From Chloranthus sessilifolius (Eukaryota; Streptophyta; Magnoliopsida; Chloranthales; Chloranthaceae): 64,000 bases of DNA. The notes beneath the pieces were generated by a model. That model made no database searches, was not told the origin of the DNA, and saw only the letters and a program-made list of their open reading frames with translations. Within the stretch, counting starts at the first letter, position 1, and every line of letters starts with the position of its first letter. A program made the translations under genes and the position numbers. The stretch is taken from the NCBI GenBank assembly GCA_021018995.1, contig CM037597.1, positions 4,229,299-4,293,298 of the forward strand, read 5' to 3'. Below, in pieces: positions 53,651-55,239 of the stretch.

Positions 53651-55127
53651 CTTTTTTAAATAAGCGCTACTTTTTGCTCCTCCCGTTTTTTTTTTCTTTT
53701 TTAAACATAAGCGTTGCCTTTAAGTTATGTTATTTAATTGTTCCCCTTATTGTAGCAGCACCATTGGCACCATCATGATCATTCTTTAAATATCTTTATA
53801 GCATGCCATAGGTAGTTTTTGTGATCTTGATATTTAGAGTATGTATAACATACAAGCATCAAATAAAAAACAAATATTAAATACATGAATCTCACTCCTC
53901 TCTATTCAGTGAAAAACCACGCTGACTAGATAAGCTGTGAATGCTTATATCCCAATTACTAACTAACATGGCATCAGAACTCGGACGATACCAATACATA
54001 TCGGCGATACGTATCGGTTTCATTGAGAATCGATACCGATACCACCTTGATGCATGTATCGGGGTGGTATTGGTGTCGGTATCAGTATCGGCCAATACTG
54101 ATTGATACAAATCTTTTTTTCCTCTCTTTTTTTTTCTTTTTTTTTTCAAAAGAAAATAATATCGACTGATCCGGTATCGGTGATACCGTATTGGCCGGTA
54201 CGTATCAGTCCAAGATGGACCGATACTGGATACTGACTGATACCTTACTAACTAAGCAAAAACTTCAATTTAAGGATGACGACTAATATAATTCTGTATG
54301 TTAATTATAAATTTTCTTGAGCGATTTGTCGAGGAAAACCTTTTTTATTAATATAATCACTTGTGCAGGCCAACCTGCCAAAGGAAATTGCTGATTACCT
54401 GAACAAAATGGGTGCCAGAATCCCAAATATAAAACCTGGGAAGGCTACAATAGAGCATCTTACAAATATTCAGGCTTCATCTCGTTTTTGGGGTACCCTT
54501 TTATGTGAAAAGTTGAATAGAAAACATGCAGTCTCATCTTTTGTATCCTTTGCTATTAAGTTTGAATCACGCCATCTGCATAATCTGTTTGTTCGTAAAA
54601 TAATGCAGGAGGAGTATTGTTAAGTATTTTGGCTACCTCATCTACCATACTCGATCATTATCTACGGCATACTAATGAGGGATTTGCAATAGGATTCACA
54701 TCAGTCCTAATCATTGTGAGTGAAAACAAGTTGAGCTCTAAATTCAGTGCTTATAGTTATAATATTTACTATTCACAAGATCTCTTGCAATCATTTCTGA
54801 AATAGGGTAAAGGTAGCCTGGTACCATGGACCAGGTAACTCAACTGGTCCCGCACTAATTTGCAGCCACGTGGCACCAATCACATGATTGGATGCCATAG
54901 ACAGGAGCGGCTCGATGATCACATGATAAGATGCCACTGCATATTTTGTTATTGTGAAAATAGTGCAAACTCTTTAAAGCAGCAGTTAAATCTGTGCGAG
55001 CTATATATTGCCCCTGAGTTTTACTCTCCTGATACAGGTGGGTTCGATTATAGAATTGAGAAGATCCTATCAAGCATATAATATAATGCCAACCTTGAGC
55101 AAAGTACTTAGGCGTTATGGTGTCTAG
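2261..55127 (+). CDS. SCY2: SCY2: chloroplast Sec translocase channel subunit, 13-exon gene model
   Basis: SecY-family polytopic protein forming, with SECE2 and the SECA2 motor, the second plastid Sec translocase, placed in the inner envelope by work in Arabidopsis where loss is embryo-lethal. Exons: 2261-2333 (or 10142-10214), 15965-16486, 23348-23436, 29215-29294, 29853-29942, 31568-31659, 35527-35610, 43418-43559, 51167-51283, 51428-51557, 54369-54492, 54609-54715, 55038-55127. All junction phases agree and all introns are GT-AG. The coding total is 1740 bases, 579 residues. Residues 1 to about 130 look like a transit peptide and linker (basic, Ser/Thr-rich). The SecY core starts near residue 150 (FFKSEIRRRLF) and ends ...LRRYGV. 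Recognisable: first membrane segment with VGYFIPLPGFDRR, C4 loop VTEGCRKIKLQYY, C5 loop with NIKPGKAT. No frame break occurs in exons 2-13. The main uncertainty is exon 1, whose assignment rests on phase and promoter context. Confidence 0.93.
2510..2594 (+). promoter_or_regulatory. Telo-box cluster at start of intron 1 (U1)
   Basis: AAACCCTA at 2510-2517 and AAACCCTAAACCCT at 2581-2594. Telo-boxes of this kind are common near the 5' ends of plant housekeeping and plastid-protein genes. Equivalent motifs follow the exon-1 copies of U2 (about 10386-10410 and 10470-10488) and U3. Too short and internal to be a telomere. Confidence 0.5.
2595..4032 (+). repeat. Tandem unit U2, left part
   Basis: Second copy of the block. 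It aligns with U1 from GTGTAC to the TATA box (TATAAAA 4024-4030) and stops at AAACTT, where U1 continues ACAGAAAG. The continuation is found at 10097, so about 6.06 kb was inserted or recombined in. Its foldbacks are at 3034-3200 and 3250-3434. One G-box remains (3974-3979); the second is mutated. Confidence 0.85.
3974..4030 (+). promoter_or_regulatory. Orphaned promoter core of U2
   Basis: G-box CACGTG at 3974-3979, degenerate G-box CACGTA near 3997, TATAAAA at 4024-4030. The exon it once drove now starts more than 6 kb downstream (10142), so this promoter would transcribe the inserted DNA first. Confidence 0.5.
4033..6064. other. Left part of the 6-kb insertion in U2; no gene seen
   Basis: Holds a small GGGTTGACCC-rich repeat (about 4125-4295), an AT-rich stretch (4600-4980) and a sequence at about 5215-5565 related to the MITE at 60511-60898 (shared GCTCTAGCAAAG, AGAGCTATG and ACAGCCA near its end). 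No convincing coding frame. The left border (4033, GGCTACACC) does not mirror the right border at 10096. Confidence 0.45.
6065..6462. mobile_element. MM1 MITE (Mutator-like), full copy
   Basis: 398 bp. Terminal repeats GAGAGCCATTACTTGC and, reading back from the right end, GGGAGCAATTACTTGC. Flanked by the 9-bp duplication ATAATGAAT (6056-6064 and 6463-6471). A 9-bp duplication and long terminal repeats point to a non-autonomous Mutator-like element. Nearly the whole element is self-complementary (paired GGGACATGTGACATGTG motifs). Relatives at 8858-9130 and 58596-58944. Confidence 0.85.
6472..7034. other. Upstream region of the LRR kinase pseudogene
   Basis: No coding frame or clear repeat. 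Presumably the former promoter and 5' leader of the pseudogene that starts at 7035. Confidence 0.4.
7035..8857 (+). pseudogene. Truncated CEPR2-like LRR receptor kinase pseudogene (ectodomain only)
   Basis: Encodes a signal peptide (MAKSAFPLLLFSLF), the N-terminal cap (ALLEFKKQLKDPSN) and about 20 leucine-rich repeats (LDLSENYFSGELP type). Repeat order and details such as the DEGKIPESIGNLKNLTWL region and the C-terminal AFSGNKGLCVD match subfamily XI receptors of the CEPR2 (C-terminally encoded peptide receptor 2) type, from memory. Broken by an in-frame TAG at 7707, a frameshift near 7771, another at about 8035 and a loss near 8245-8290. The frame then reads to the edge of the membrane segment and runs into MM1 sequence at about 8858. 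No transmembrane or kinase domain follows. It lies inside the 6-kb insertion that splits U2. Pseudogene status is certain; the subfamily is likely. Confidence 0.85.
8858..9130. mobile_element. MM1 MITE, 5'-truncated copy
   Basis: Matches the centre and right half of the MM1 element at 6065-6462 (ATGATCTATAGATC, TCATATGATAAATATTGTG, then ACATGTCACGTG). The left terminal repeat is missing: homology starts at GATCTAAAGTTC where LRR coding sequence stops, so the kinase was lost by deletion or breakage at this element. Confidence 0.7.
9131..9659. other. Pyrimidine/GAA-rich leader-like segment
   Basis: An approximately 33-bp unit (TCTCTCTCCCTTGAAAACCC) is duplicated near 9215-9265, followed by a (GAA)n run at 9350-9375 and poly(A) tracts. 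The composition recalls a plant 5' leader, but no coding frame follows on the plus strand. Confidence 0.35.
9660..9863 (-). pseudogene. Possible N-terminal fragment of an organelle-targeted protein
   Basis: A minus-strand open frame of 67 codons, starting with ATG, rich in Ser, Thr, Pro and Arg (FFSTQTNPPNPTPRKSIQSI, then RRLLKLLS) and lacking acidic residues in its first half. That is the make-up of a mitochondrial or plastid presequence, and AAACCC motifs precede it. It runs into unrelated repeat sequence (CGGCCGAGAT, CTGCCGATAA) with no further domain. I do not recognise the protein. Probably a captured 5' exon, like the LRR pseudogene in the same insertion. Confidence 0.35.
10070..10096. 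mobile_element. Right end of a TIR element bordering the 6-kb insertion
   Basis: The end reads ACAGTGAAACGAACGTGCCC followed by TTACAG. Read from the right it begins GGGCACGTTCG, like the terminal repeats of the element at 60163-61550. The undisturbed U1 sequence here is AAACTTACAG, so insertion at TTA would suit a PIF/Harbinger-type element. No matching left end is present at 4033, so one end has been lost or rearranged. Confidence 0.4.
10097..10488 (+). repeat. Tandem unit U2, right part (exon 1 and start of intron)
   Basis: Continues U2 from the point where it was broken at 4032: ACAGAAAG, 5' leader, exon-1 copy, donor, AT-rich intron start, AAACCC repeats. Eleven leader bases present in U1 (TGTAAGCTCGG) are absent. 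Confidence 0.85.
10142..10214 (+). CDS. SCY2: SCY2 exon 1, copy in U2 (intact frame, displaced promoter)
   Basis: Same 24-codon sequence and same GTGAGT donor as the U1 copy, in phase with exon 2. Its own TATA box and G-boxes lie more than 6 kb upstream across the insertion, so it would need a new promoter from inserted DNA, or serve as an internal alternative exon. It is the nearest intact first exon to exon 2 (intron 5750 bases). Confidence 0.6.
11904..11960 (+). promoter_or_regulatory. Promoter core of U3
   Basis: G-boxes at 11904-11909 and 11927-11932 and TATAAAA at 11954-11960, with U1 spacing. Intact and closest to exon 2, but it drives the frameshifted exon 1. Confidence 0.55.
12016..12089 (+). 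pseudogene. SCY2 exon 1, copy in U3 (frameshifted)
   Basis: Identical to the other copies except Asn2 to Ser and one extra A in the run after CGCAAG (AAGAAAATTTC against AAGAAATTTC). The reading frame shifts, the donor GTGAGT is kept, and splicing to exon 2 makes AGG TAA: a stop right at the junction after about 25 residues. Transcripts from this promoter could not encode SCY2 from this ATG. Confidence 0.75.
12353..13213. other. Intron 1: CCGAAACC-type repeat and unique DNA
   Basis: From 12353 to about 12600 there is a symmetric repeat rich in CCGAAACCG/CGGTTTCGG words, related to stretches at 1880-2110 and 30330-30490. It holds a run of 20 C at 12447-12466 followed by poly(A). Beyond 12600 no element or coding frame is recognisable. 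Confidence 0.45.
13214..14257. mobile_element. H2 hAT-like element, outer copy with nested insertion
   Basis: Ends CAATGTTACC and GGTAACACTG; flanked by the exact 8-bp duplication GTTGTAAG (13206-13213 and 14258-14265). A second family member (13332-13972) sits inside it. Without that insertion and its duplication it would be close to 400 bp, as in other copies. No transposase. Confidence 0.85.
13332..13972. mobile_element. H2 hAT-like element, inner copy
   Basis: Starts CAGTGTTACC and ends GGTAACACTG; flanked by AATAATAC (13324-13331) and CATAATAC (13973-13980), an 8-bp duplication with one mismatch. It inserted into an older member of the same family. Confidence 0.8.
14266..15086. other. 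Intron 1: unique DNA and a degenerate MM4-like repeat
   Basis: Nothing is recognised to about 14715. From there to about 15045 the sequence is full of TATCGG/CCGATA words (ACATATCGG, GATACCGATACC), resembling MM4 elements such as 50799-51074 but without clear ends. Confidence 0.4.
15087..15671 (+). mobile_element. H1 hAT-like element with internal TATA box, copy 1
   Basis: 585 bp, ends CAGTGTTATC and GACAACAATG; flanked by ACCATACA (15079-15086) and ACCGTACA (15672-15679). Subterminal arms are full of GCGATCGCATATGCGAT-type words. Inside are a TATA-like CCTATAAATAGGGG near 15273 and a CT-run leader (15368-15393). No transposase domain. It sits 293 bases before exon 2. Confidence 0.85.
15965..16486 (+). 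CDS. SCY2: SCY2 exon 2
   Basis: Acceptor TTGCATATGCAG at 15964; donor GGGTAAG at 16487. Codes for residues 25-199: rest of the transit region, then RFKNRFLTF, AAESFFKSEIRRRLF, the first membrane segment and LPGFDRRLIPEDY. The open frame continues upstream to 15883 only through intron sequence (TTG start, polypyrimidine tract), so that extension is not coding. Confidence 0.93.
16487..17230. other. Intron 2, first part; nothing recognised
   Basis: AT-rich intron sequence without a coding frame or a repeat seen elsewhere in the window. Confidence 0.6.
17243..18631 (+). mobile_element. 5'-truncated L1-type LINE with poly(A) tail
   Basis: Carries the ORF2 C-terminal part only: the region after the reverse transcriptase (QIQWNFLWEG, LVNWDTCQ, LGIRSLKWTNIALLGKW), then VRFGWGCDSHIRFWEDPW and the zinc-binding zf-RVT domain (FFAWTTFKEKILTVDQL, RCVVCTNREETAAHLLLHC). 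Broken by a TGA at 17476 and a frameshift. Ends in A9-T-A7 at about 18612-18629. Flanked by the 12-bp direct repeat GGGGTGCACAGG (17231-17242 and 18632-18643), a target-site duplication. Hence a young, dead-on-arrival insertion in SCY2 intron 2, same strand as the gene. Confidence 0.92.
18644..19406. other. Intron 2: no gene recognised
   Basis: Contains a GATCGG/CCGATC-rich patch (about 19070-19210) reminiscent of the MM4 composition but without ends; otherwise unremarkable. Confidence 0.45.
19407..19731. mobile_element. H2 hAT-like MITE, 325 bp
   Basis: Starts CAATGTTACG and ends AGTAACACTG; flanked by GTGATGGG (19399-19406) and GTGATGGA (19732-19739). Opposite internal orientation to the copy at 53056. 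Confidence 0.85.
19999..21500 (-). mobile_element. LINE remnant lacking reverse transcriptase, split by a hAT element
   Basis: Read on the minus strand: an endonuclease start (MVSWNLGTLTGKSVEL, CLLETKWKGEKVKDLEDG, 21492-21298) is followed directly by a C-terminal part (HLRWFGHVH about 21120; then after the insertion NYWRNRTRKVDPKLMGQGYD, 20185-20110, and the GATGATGATGAT tail). These are the two ends of a plant L1-type polyprotein, so the reverse transcriptase has been deleted. The H1 element at 20278-21053 interrupts it. Confidence 0.8.
20278..21053 (-). mobile_element. H1 hAT-like element with promoter-like core, copy 2
   Basis: 776 bp, ends CAATGTTGTC and GACAACACTG; flanked by the exact 8-bp duplication CTTGTAGC (20270-20277 and 21054-21061) within the LINE remnant. 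On the minus strand it carries TATAAAAGGGTGGGTTGGG (near 20815-20797) followed by a short acidic frame (NDSDDDDNTSDNGGNDGG, 20730-20640). Contains a (TA)n run at 20394-20432. Confidence 0.9.
21501..22883. other. Intron 2: three-fold 75-bp tandem repeat and plain DNA
   Basis: At 21668-21855 an approximately 75-bp unit (CATATGATGTTCAGGGTAGA, then ACATCTTATG) occurs two and a half times. On the minus strand it reads as repeated GHKMF..HHM peptides. The remainder to 22883 shows no gene. Confidence 0.55.
22892..23138. mobile_element. H3 hAT-like MITE, 247 bp
   Basis: Ends CATAGTCACAAA and TTTGTGACTATG; flanked by the exact 8-bp duplication CTTCATGC (22884-22891 and 23139-23146). AT-rich centre with CCGACTT words. 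Relatives at 50104-50522 and about 55329-55645. Confidence 0.9.
23348..23436 (+). CDS. SCY2: SCY2 exon 3
   Basis: Acceptor TTTGGCAG, donor CAGGTTTC. Residues 199-228: DELGDFTAELKLSLFQLGIS, then PQIAASILMQ, the second transmembrane region of SecY with the typical LG(I/L)(S/M)P motif. Confidence 0.93.
23437..24109. other. Intron 3, first part
   Basis: Poly(C) tracts at 23539-23558; no gene. Lacks motifs shared with the other repeats in the window. Confidence 0.5.
24110..26270 (-). mobile_element. Degenerate Ty1/copia retrotransposon (minus strand)
   Basis: Minus-strand coding remnants in copia order: the linker before reverse transcriptase (LYQPKWKEAMEKEKQTLEHN, VLGRKWVYTVKY, 25780-25640), the start of the polymerase (YKARLVARGFTQT, about 25600), scrambled central polymerase, then RNase H (SEYKAMSQGAREGMWLKYLL, 24590-24510). 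The polypurine tract TTGAGGGAGAG and the 3' LTR start TGTCAAA lie at 24247 reading downward. No 5' LTR or gag recognised. Many stops and frameshifts. Confidence 0.85.
26560..27850 (+). mobile_element. Degenerate Ty1/copia retrotransposon (plus strand)
   Basis: Reverse-transcriptase remnants: PIALRKGT (about 26670), PKWMEAIIYGMEALEQN (26822), KGFTQAYGVDYHDAFYLVAK (26989), KALYGLKQSP (27229), LVYVDDIIVIGDD (27366, the YVDD-type catalytic motif) and YRILRKLKDSPCKGLLY (27752). Several frameshifts; RNase H end and both LTRs missing. Lies head-to-head with the minus-strand copy, so intron 3 received at least two independent insertions. Confidence 0.85.
27851..28688. other. Intron 3, last part; nothing recognised
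   Basis: No coding frame or repeat identified apart from a short C-run (27881-27894). Confidence 0.5.
28689..29102. mobile_element. MM2 MITE upstream of exon 4
   Basis: 414 bp, ends GAGTACCTTTAAATACGCCC and, from the right, GAGTACCTTTAAATACGCCC; flanked by TTTGTCATA (28680-28688) and TTTGTTGTA (29103-29111), a 9-bp duplication with two mismatches. Both halves are largely complementary (GATCTTGAGATC, GGGCGCTC). Ends 112 bases before SCY2 exon 4. Confidence 0.8.
29215..29294 (+). CDS. SCY2: SCY2 exon 4
   Basis: Acceptor GTGAGCAG; residues 229-255: VLCHILPSLVKLRKEGLDAH EKIKGY. The donor AT/GTGTGTCT is weak (no G at -1, poor +3 to +6), but it is the only one that joins to exon 5 as ATA TGG TGG. 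Confidence 0.9.
29363..29778. mobile_element. MM2 MITE between exons 4 and 5
   Basis: 416 bp, ends GGATACCTCTATTC and, from the right, GGTACCTCTATTC; flanked by the exact 10-bp repeat TATCTACCAT (29353-29362 and 29779-29788). Internal sequence is related to the MM2 copy at 28689. It starts 69 bases after exon 4 and ends 74 bases before exon 5, filling most of intron 4 (558 bases). Confidence 0.85.
29853..29942 (+). CDS. SCY2: SCY2 exon 5
   Basis: Acceptor GACAATTTCAG, donor AGGTATGA. Residues 255-285: WWISLGFAILEAVILACYSL PYSIYASSHR, a transmembrane segment. Confidence 0.93.
29943..31567. other. Intron 5; CCGAAACC-type repeat near 30330-30490
   Basis: A GGTTTCGG/CCGAACTG-rich palindromic patch at 30330-30490 resembles the repeats at 12353-12600 and in U1-U3. 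The rest, including an AT- and purine-rich stretch at 30830-31130, shows no gene. Confidence 0.45.
31568..31659 (+). CDS. SCY2: SCY2 exon 6
   Basis: Acceptor CTTTTGCAG, donor TTGGTACTC. Residues 285-316: FKHVMVTTMLLVFGAMTMTW ICDKITESGFG. Confidence 0.93.
31660..35526. other. Intron 6; probable LTR-retroelement remnants, unclassified
   Basis: From about 31800 to 34300 the sequence has the feel of retroelement non-coding DNA. A stretch at 32150-32290 shares words (AAGAATCGCTCG, GATAGAAGA) with the solo LTR at 42481-43247. Imperfect repeats of a CTCTAATACCAAATTTATGA unit occur near 34100-34250. The open frames at 32806-33244 and 33273-33542 match no family I recognise. No LTR ends or target duplication were found. 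Confidence 0.35.
35527..35610 (+). CDS. SCY2: SCY2 exon 7
   Basis: Acceptor ATGCTTCAG, donor CAGGTAGTG. Residues 316-344: GQGSSLIICAGILTGYTDTL YKMLSRLSG, including the G(N/Q)G(S/I)SL(I/L)I motif of SecY proteins. Confidence 0.93.
35611..36180. other. Intron 7, first part; nothing recognised
   Basis: Ordinary intron sequence with no repeat shared with the rest of the window. Confidence 0.5.
36181..36478 (+). repeat. 149-bp tandem duplication including start of the copia 5' LTR
   Basis: The segment from TGGACATTTTGATCACGG at 36181 recurs at 36330 with few changes. The duplicated unit contains TGTTGGTGTGCGTG, the LTR start, so a partial LTR copy (36206-36329) sits before the LTR proper (36355). 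Confidence 0.85.
36355..39393 (+). mobile_element. Ty1/copia element with reverse-transcriptase deletion
   Basis: 5' LTR about 36355-36546 and 3' LTR about 39173-39393, both starting TGTTGGTGTG. A tRNA-Met primer site TGGTATCAGAGC lies at 36550-36561; the polypurine tract TTGAGGGGAG precedes 39173. Internal order: leader with a short tandem repeat (37240-37400), protease-region GATDHMTGSS (about 37833), pre-integrase and integrase (DNGREYSALF near 38454, PQQNGVAERKNHHLLEVAR near 38540), then an abrupt join near 38820 to RNase H (LVTWKSKKQ, GKYRAMSQDARKGMW, HIEVKTEDQLAAIL). The whole polymerase is missing. Several frameshifts. The 3' LTR has gained a (TA)n(GA)n array at 39246-39293. Confidence 0.9.
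39396..39575 (+). pseudogene. Exon-like open frame of an unrecognised membrane protein
   Basis: 59 open codons starting two bases after the copia 3' LTR: YSRQQGLLRASHALWEAKTI, then a likely membrane segment (VYVWGSIVIFWMLYNGRLSL) and SSWWRQCTES before TAA. Amino-acid use looks like real protein, unlike neighbouring frames. No donor GT follows (GAAAGCTAATG), so it cannot be spliced as an SCY2 exon in this form. Probably a stray fragment of another gene. Family not recognised. Confidence 0.4.
39576..41338. other. Intron 7: repeated palindrome, otherwise plain DNA
   Basis: Between 40193 and 40490 the palindrome GACCTCCATTAATGGAGGTC, or close variants, occurs four times (about 40196, 40311, 40397, 40466). 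No coding frame recognised. Confidence 0.5.
41339..41520. repeat. (GT)n(GA)n microsatellite with duplicated 3' flank
   Basis: A GT run (about 41360-41395) passes into GA runs. The flank GTGTTCTTCATAAAGATAAC is present twice (41433 and 41489), each after a GA run: a local tandem duplication of about 56 bp. Confidence 0.8.
41797..41877. repeat. (TA)n microsatellite, approximately 80 bp
   Basis: Uninterrupted alternating AT. Similar arrays at 50903-50971, 52020-52062, 53600-53636, 11459-11503 and 20394-20432. Confidence 0.95.
42188..43330. mobile_element. MM3 MITE upstream of exon 8, split by a solo LTR
   Basis: Left half 42188-42480 (CGACTATCCTAACCGTCATT, then GGTGTTTAAATGG) and right half 43248 to about 43330 (ATTGATCATAAATGTGTGCC, ACTTCAATGGTATG) are two parts of one MM3 element separated by the solo LTR at 42481-43247. 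The right terminal repeat seems lost. Ends about 90 bases before exon 8. Confidence 0.7.
42481..43247. mobile_element. Solo LTR, 767 bp
   Basis: Begins TGCTGCATAA and ends CCCCATCA (TG...CA), flanked by the exact 5-bp duplication GATTG (42476-42480 and 43248-43252). Those are the marks of an LTR retrotransposon reduced by LTR-LTR recombination. Its right half (42960-43140) is a GC-rich patch with the palindrome GGACGTCCG repeated several times. Superfamily unknown. Confidence 0.85.
43418..43559 (+). CDS. SCY2: SCY2 exon 8
   Basis: Acceptor GAGCATTGCAG, donor AAGGTCAG. Residues 344-391: WWPYILAVLGVFTVVTMWAV membrane segment, then VTEGCRKIKLQYYAFKLASA, the cytosolic C4-type loop that contacts SecA or the ribosome in bacterial SecY. 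Confidence 0.93.
43625..44044. mobile_element. MM3 MITE downstream of exon 8, full copy
   Basis: 420 bp with terminal repeats (GGCTCCTGACTGACGTTTAA; from the right GGCCCGACTCTCCTGACCAT). Flanked by the exact 9-bp duplication TTGCAAATG (43616-43624 and 44045-44053), so Mutator-like. Starts 66 bases after exon 8. Confidence 0.85.
44054..45939. other. Intron 8: unclassified repeats, no gene
   Basis: Contains poly(T) and poly(A) interruptions near 44808 and 44881 and a C-run at 45567-45576. A GGGCCACATTATCC motif occurs twice (45555, 45632), and CTCCCATAGG-like words suggest old tandem duplication. Frames around 44700-45010 are weak and match nothing I recognise. Confidence 0.35.
45940..47330. 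repeat. Degenerate GATTAAGCAT minisatellite, split by an H1 element
   Basis: Variants of GATTAAGCATGATTAAG and CTAATTAACC recur dozens of times with irregular spacing on both sides of the H1 insertion at 46163-46909. The flanks continue the same pattern, so the array is older than the element. Confidence 0.7.
46163..46909 (+). mobile_element. H1 hAT-like element with promoter-like core, copy 3
   Basis: 747 bp, ends CATAGTTGTC and GACAACAATG; flanked by AGCACGAT (46155-46162) and AGCATGAT (46910-46917). Carries CTATAAAATGGTGGGTTGGG (46297-46316), a leader, and at about 46500-46725 a short frame with LNARACRKAIMKIRKEIMEY followed by an acidic DDHDDYEDD tail. The same core and the same C-terminal YS(I/V)S-LKL ending occur in copy 2, so a short transcription unit is conserved within the family. 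Confidence 0.88.
47331..48559. other. Intron 8: nothing recognised
   Basis: No repeat shared with the rest of the window. Short frames at 47767-48193 lack recognisable features. Confidence 0.4.
48560..49260 (-). mobile_element. LINE ORF2 C-terminal remnant (minus strand)
   Basis: On the minus strand, broken frames give the zf-RVT-type end of an L1 element: HFKRGVSIHSRCF..., CPTTQSIWNIFNSNLDLVG and WVVSKERNARNLEG. Many stops. A C-run lies at 48710-48720. Ends were not located. Confidence 0.6.
49261..50103. other. Intron 8: nothing recognised
   Basis: A minus-strand open frame of 127 codons (49382-49765) has no domain I recognise, and its composition looks like chance translation of AT-rich DNA. 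Confidence 0.35.
50104..50522. mobile_element. H3 hAT-like MITE, 419 bp
   Basis: Ends CATAGTCACATAA and TTTTGTGACTATA; flanked by CATCTGAG (50096-50103) and CACCTGAG (50523-50530). Internal CCGACTTT and TAATTAATTA words shared with 22892-23138 in reverse orientation. Confidence 0.85.
50799..51074. mobile_element. MM4 MITE with internal (TA)n array
   Basis: Starts GAGGTATCAAAC and ends GTTTTGATACCATG; flanked by CTCAACATC (50790-50798) and CTCAACATG (51075-51083), a 9-bp duplication with one mismatch. Built from GATACGTATCGG-type words with a (TA)n array at 50903-50971. Ends 92 bases before exon 9. Confidence 0.8.
51167..51283 (+). CDS. SCY2: SCY2 exon 9
   Basis: Acceptor TCTTTTCATAG, donor AAGGTCAG. 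Residues 391-430: RDDSPITEVEPYIPFNINPS, then GMQPVLTTTYLLAFPSILA, the loop and membrane segment with the G(M/V)(Q/M)P motif. Confidence 0.93.
51428..51557 (+). CDS. SCY2: SCY2 exon 10
   Basis: Acceptor TTTATATGCAG, donor ATTGTAAG. Residues 430-473: SLLGSRFWEHVKEILNPETS, then WVFYAIYAFCVFLFNIFDI. Intron 9 before it is only 144 bases, one of two compact introns. Confidence 0.93.
51558..52019. other. Intron 10: SINE-like fragment and local duplication
   Basis: A segment TATTGTCAACCTTACGGTGG, then AGCTACAGGCACAGTCCC, at 51808-51856 recurs at about 51898-51950. Its complement contains AGGTTTGATCCC, like a pol III B box, so an old SINE piece is possible. A (GT)n run lies at 51985-52018. Confidence 0.4.
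52020..53055. other. Intron 10: TA array, hairpin and an unnamed repeat
   Basis: (TA)n at 52020-52062. Then an inverted repeat (AGGTTCGAATGCATGGATGA near 52078; TGGATCCACCATGCATTCGA near 52409) with TGGCACAGGATCCC and its complement inside. An MM4-like CCGGTACGTACC patch lies at 52845-53045. No gene. Confidence 0.5.
53056..53510. mobile_element. H2 hAT-like MITE, 455 bp
   Basis: Starts CAGTGTTACCTTGGCACG and ends CTAGGTAACACTA; flanked by CTGCCAAG (53048-53055) and CTGCCAGG (53511-53518). Confidence 0.85.
53967..54245. mobile_element. MM4 MITE, 279 bp
   Basis: GATACGTATCGG-type symmetric element ending ACTGATACCT; flanked by the exact 10-bp repeat TACTAACTAA (53957-53966 and 54246-54255). 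Ends 123 bases before exon 11. Confidence 0.8.
54369..54492 (+). CDS. SCY2: SCY2 exon 11
   Basis: Acceptor ACTTGTGCAG, donor GGGGTACCC. Residues 474-515: ANLPKEIADYLNKMGARIPN, then IKPGKATIEHLTNIQASSRF. This is the C5 loop, where SecA engages bacterial SecY. Confidence 0.93.
54609..54715 (+). CDS. SCY2: SCY2 exon 12
   Basis: Acceptor AATAATGCAG, donor ATTGTGAG. Residues 515-550: GGVLLSILATSSTILDHYLR, then GFAIGFTSVLII. Intron 11 is only 116 bases. Confidence 0.93.
55038..55127 (+). CDS. SCY2: SCY2 exon 13 and stop
   Basis: Acceptor CTGATACAG. Residues 551-579: VGSIIELRRSYQAYNIMPTL, then SKVLRRYGV and TAG at 55125-55127. Matches the usual SCY2 C-terminus. Confidence 0.93.
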   Translation: MGSIIELRRSYQAYNIMPTLSKVLRRYGV

Positions 55128-55202
55128 TGGACTGTTGTTGTATATTGTTGAAAGGTAATATATTCTTTCCTCCATAAAAGAAGCTTAAATTTGTGTCTTT
55201 GT

Positions 55203-55239
55203 TTTGTCCACTTTTGTTATAAAAACAAAAGTGGACAAA
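55203..55239 (+). other. Perfect 16-bp stem-loop after the SCY2 stop codon
   Basis: TTTGTCCACTTTTGTT (55203-55218), a five-base loop, then AACAAAAGTGGACAAA (55224-55239). Lies 76 bases after the stop, within the expected 3' untranslated region. An AATATA upstream (about 55151) might act as a polyadenylation near-upstream element. Confidence 0.7.
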
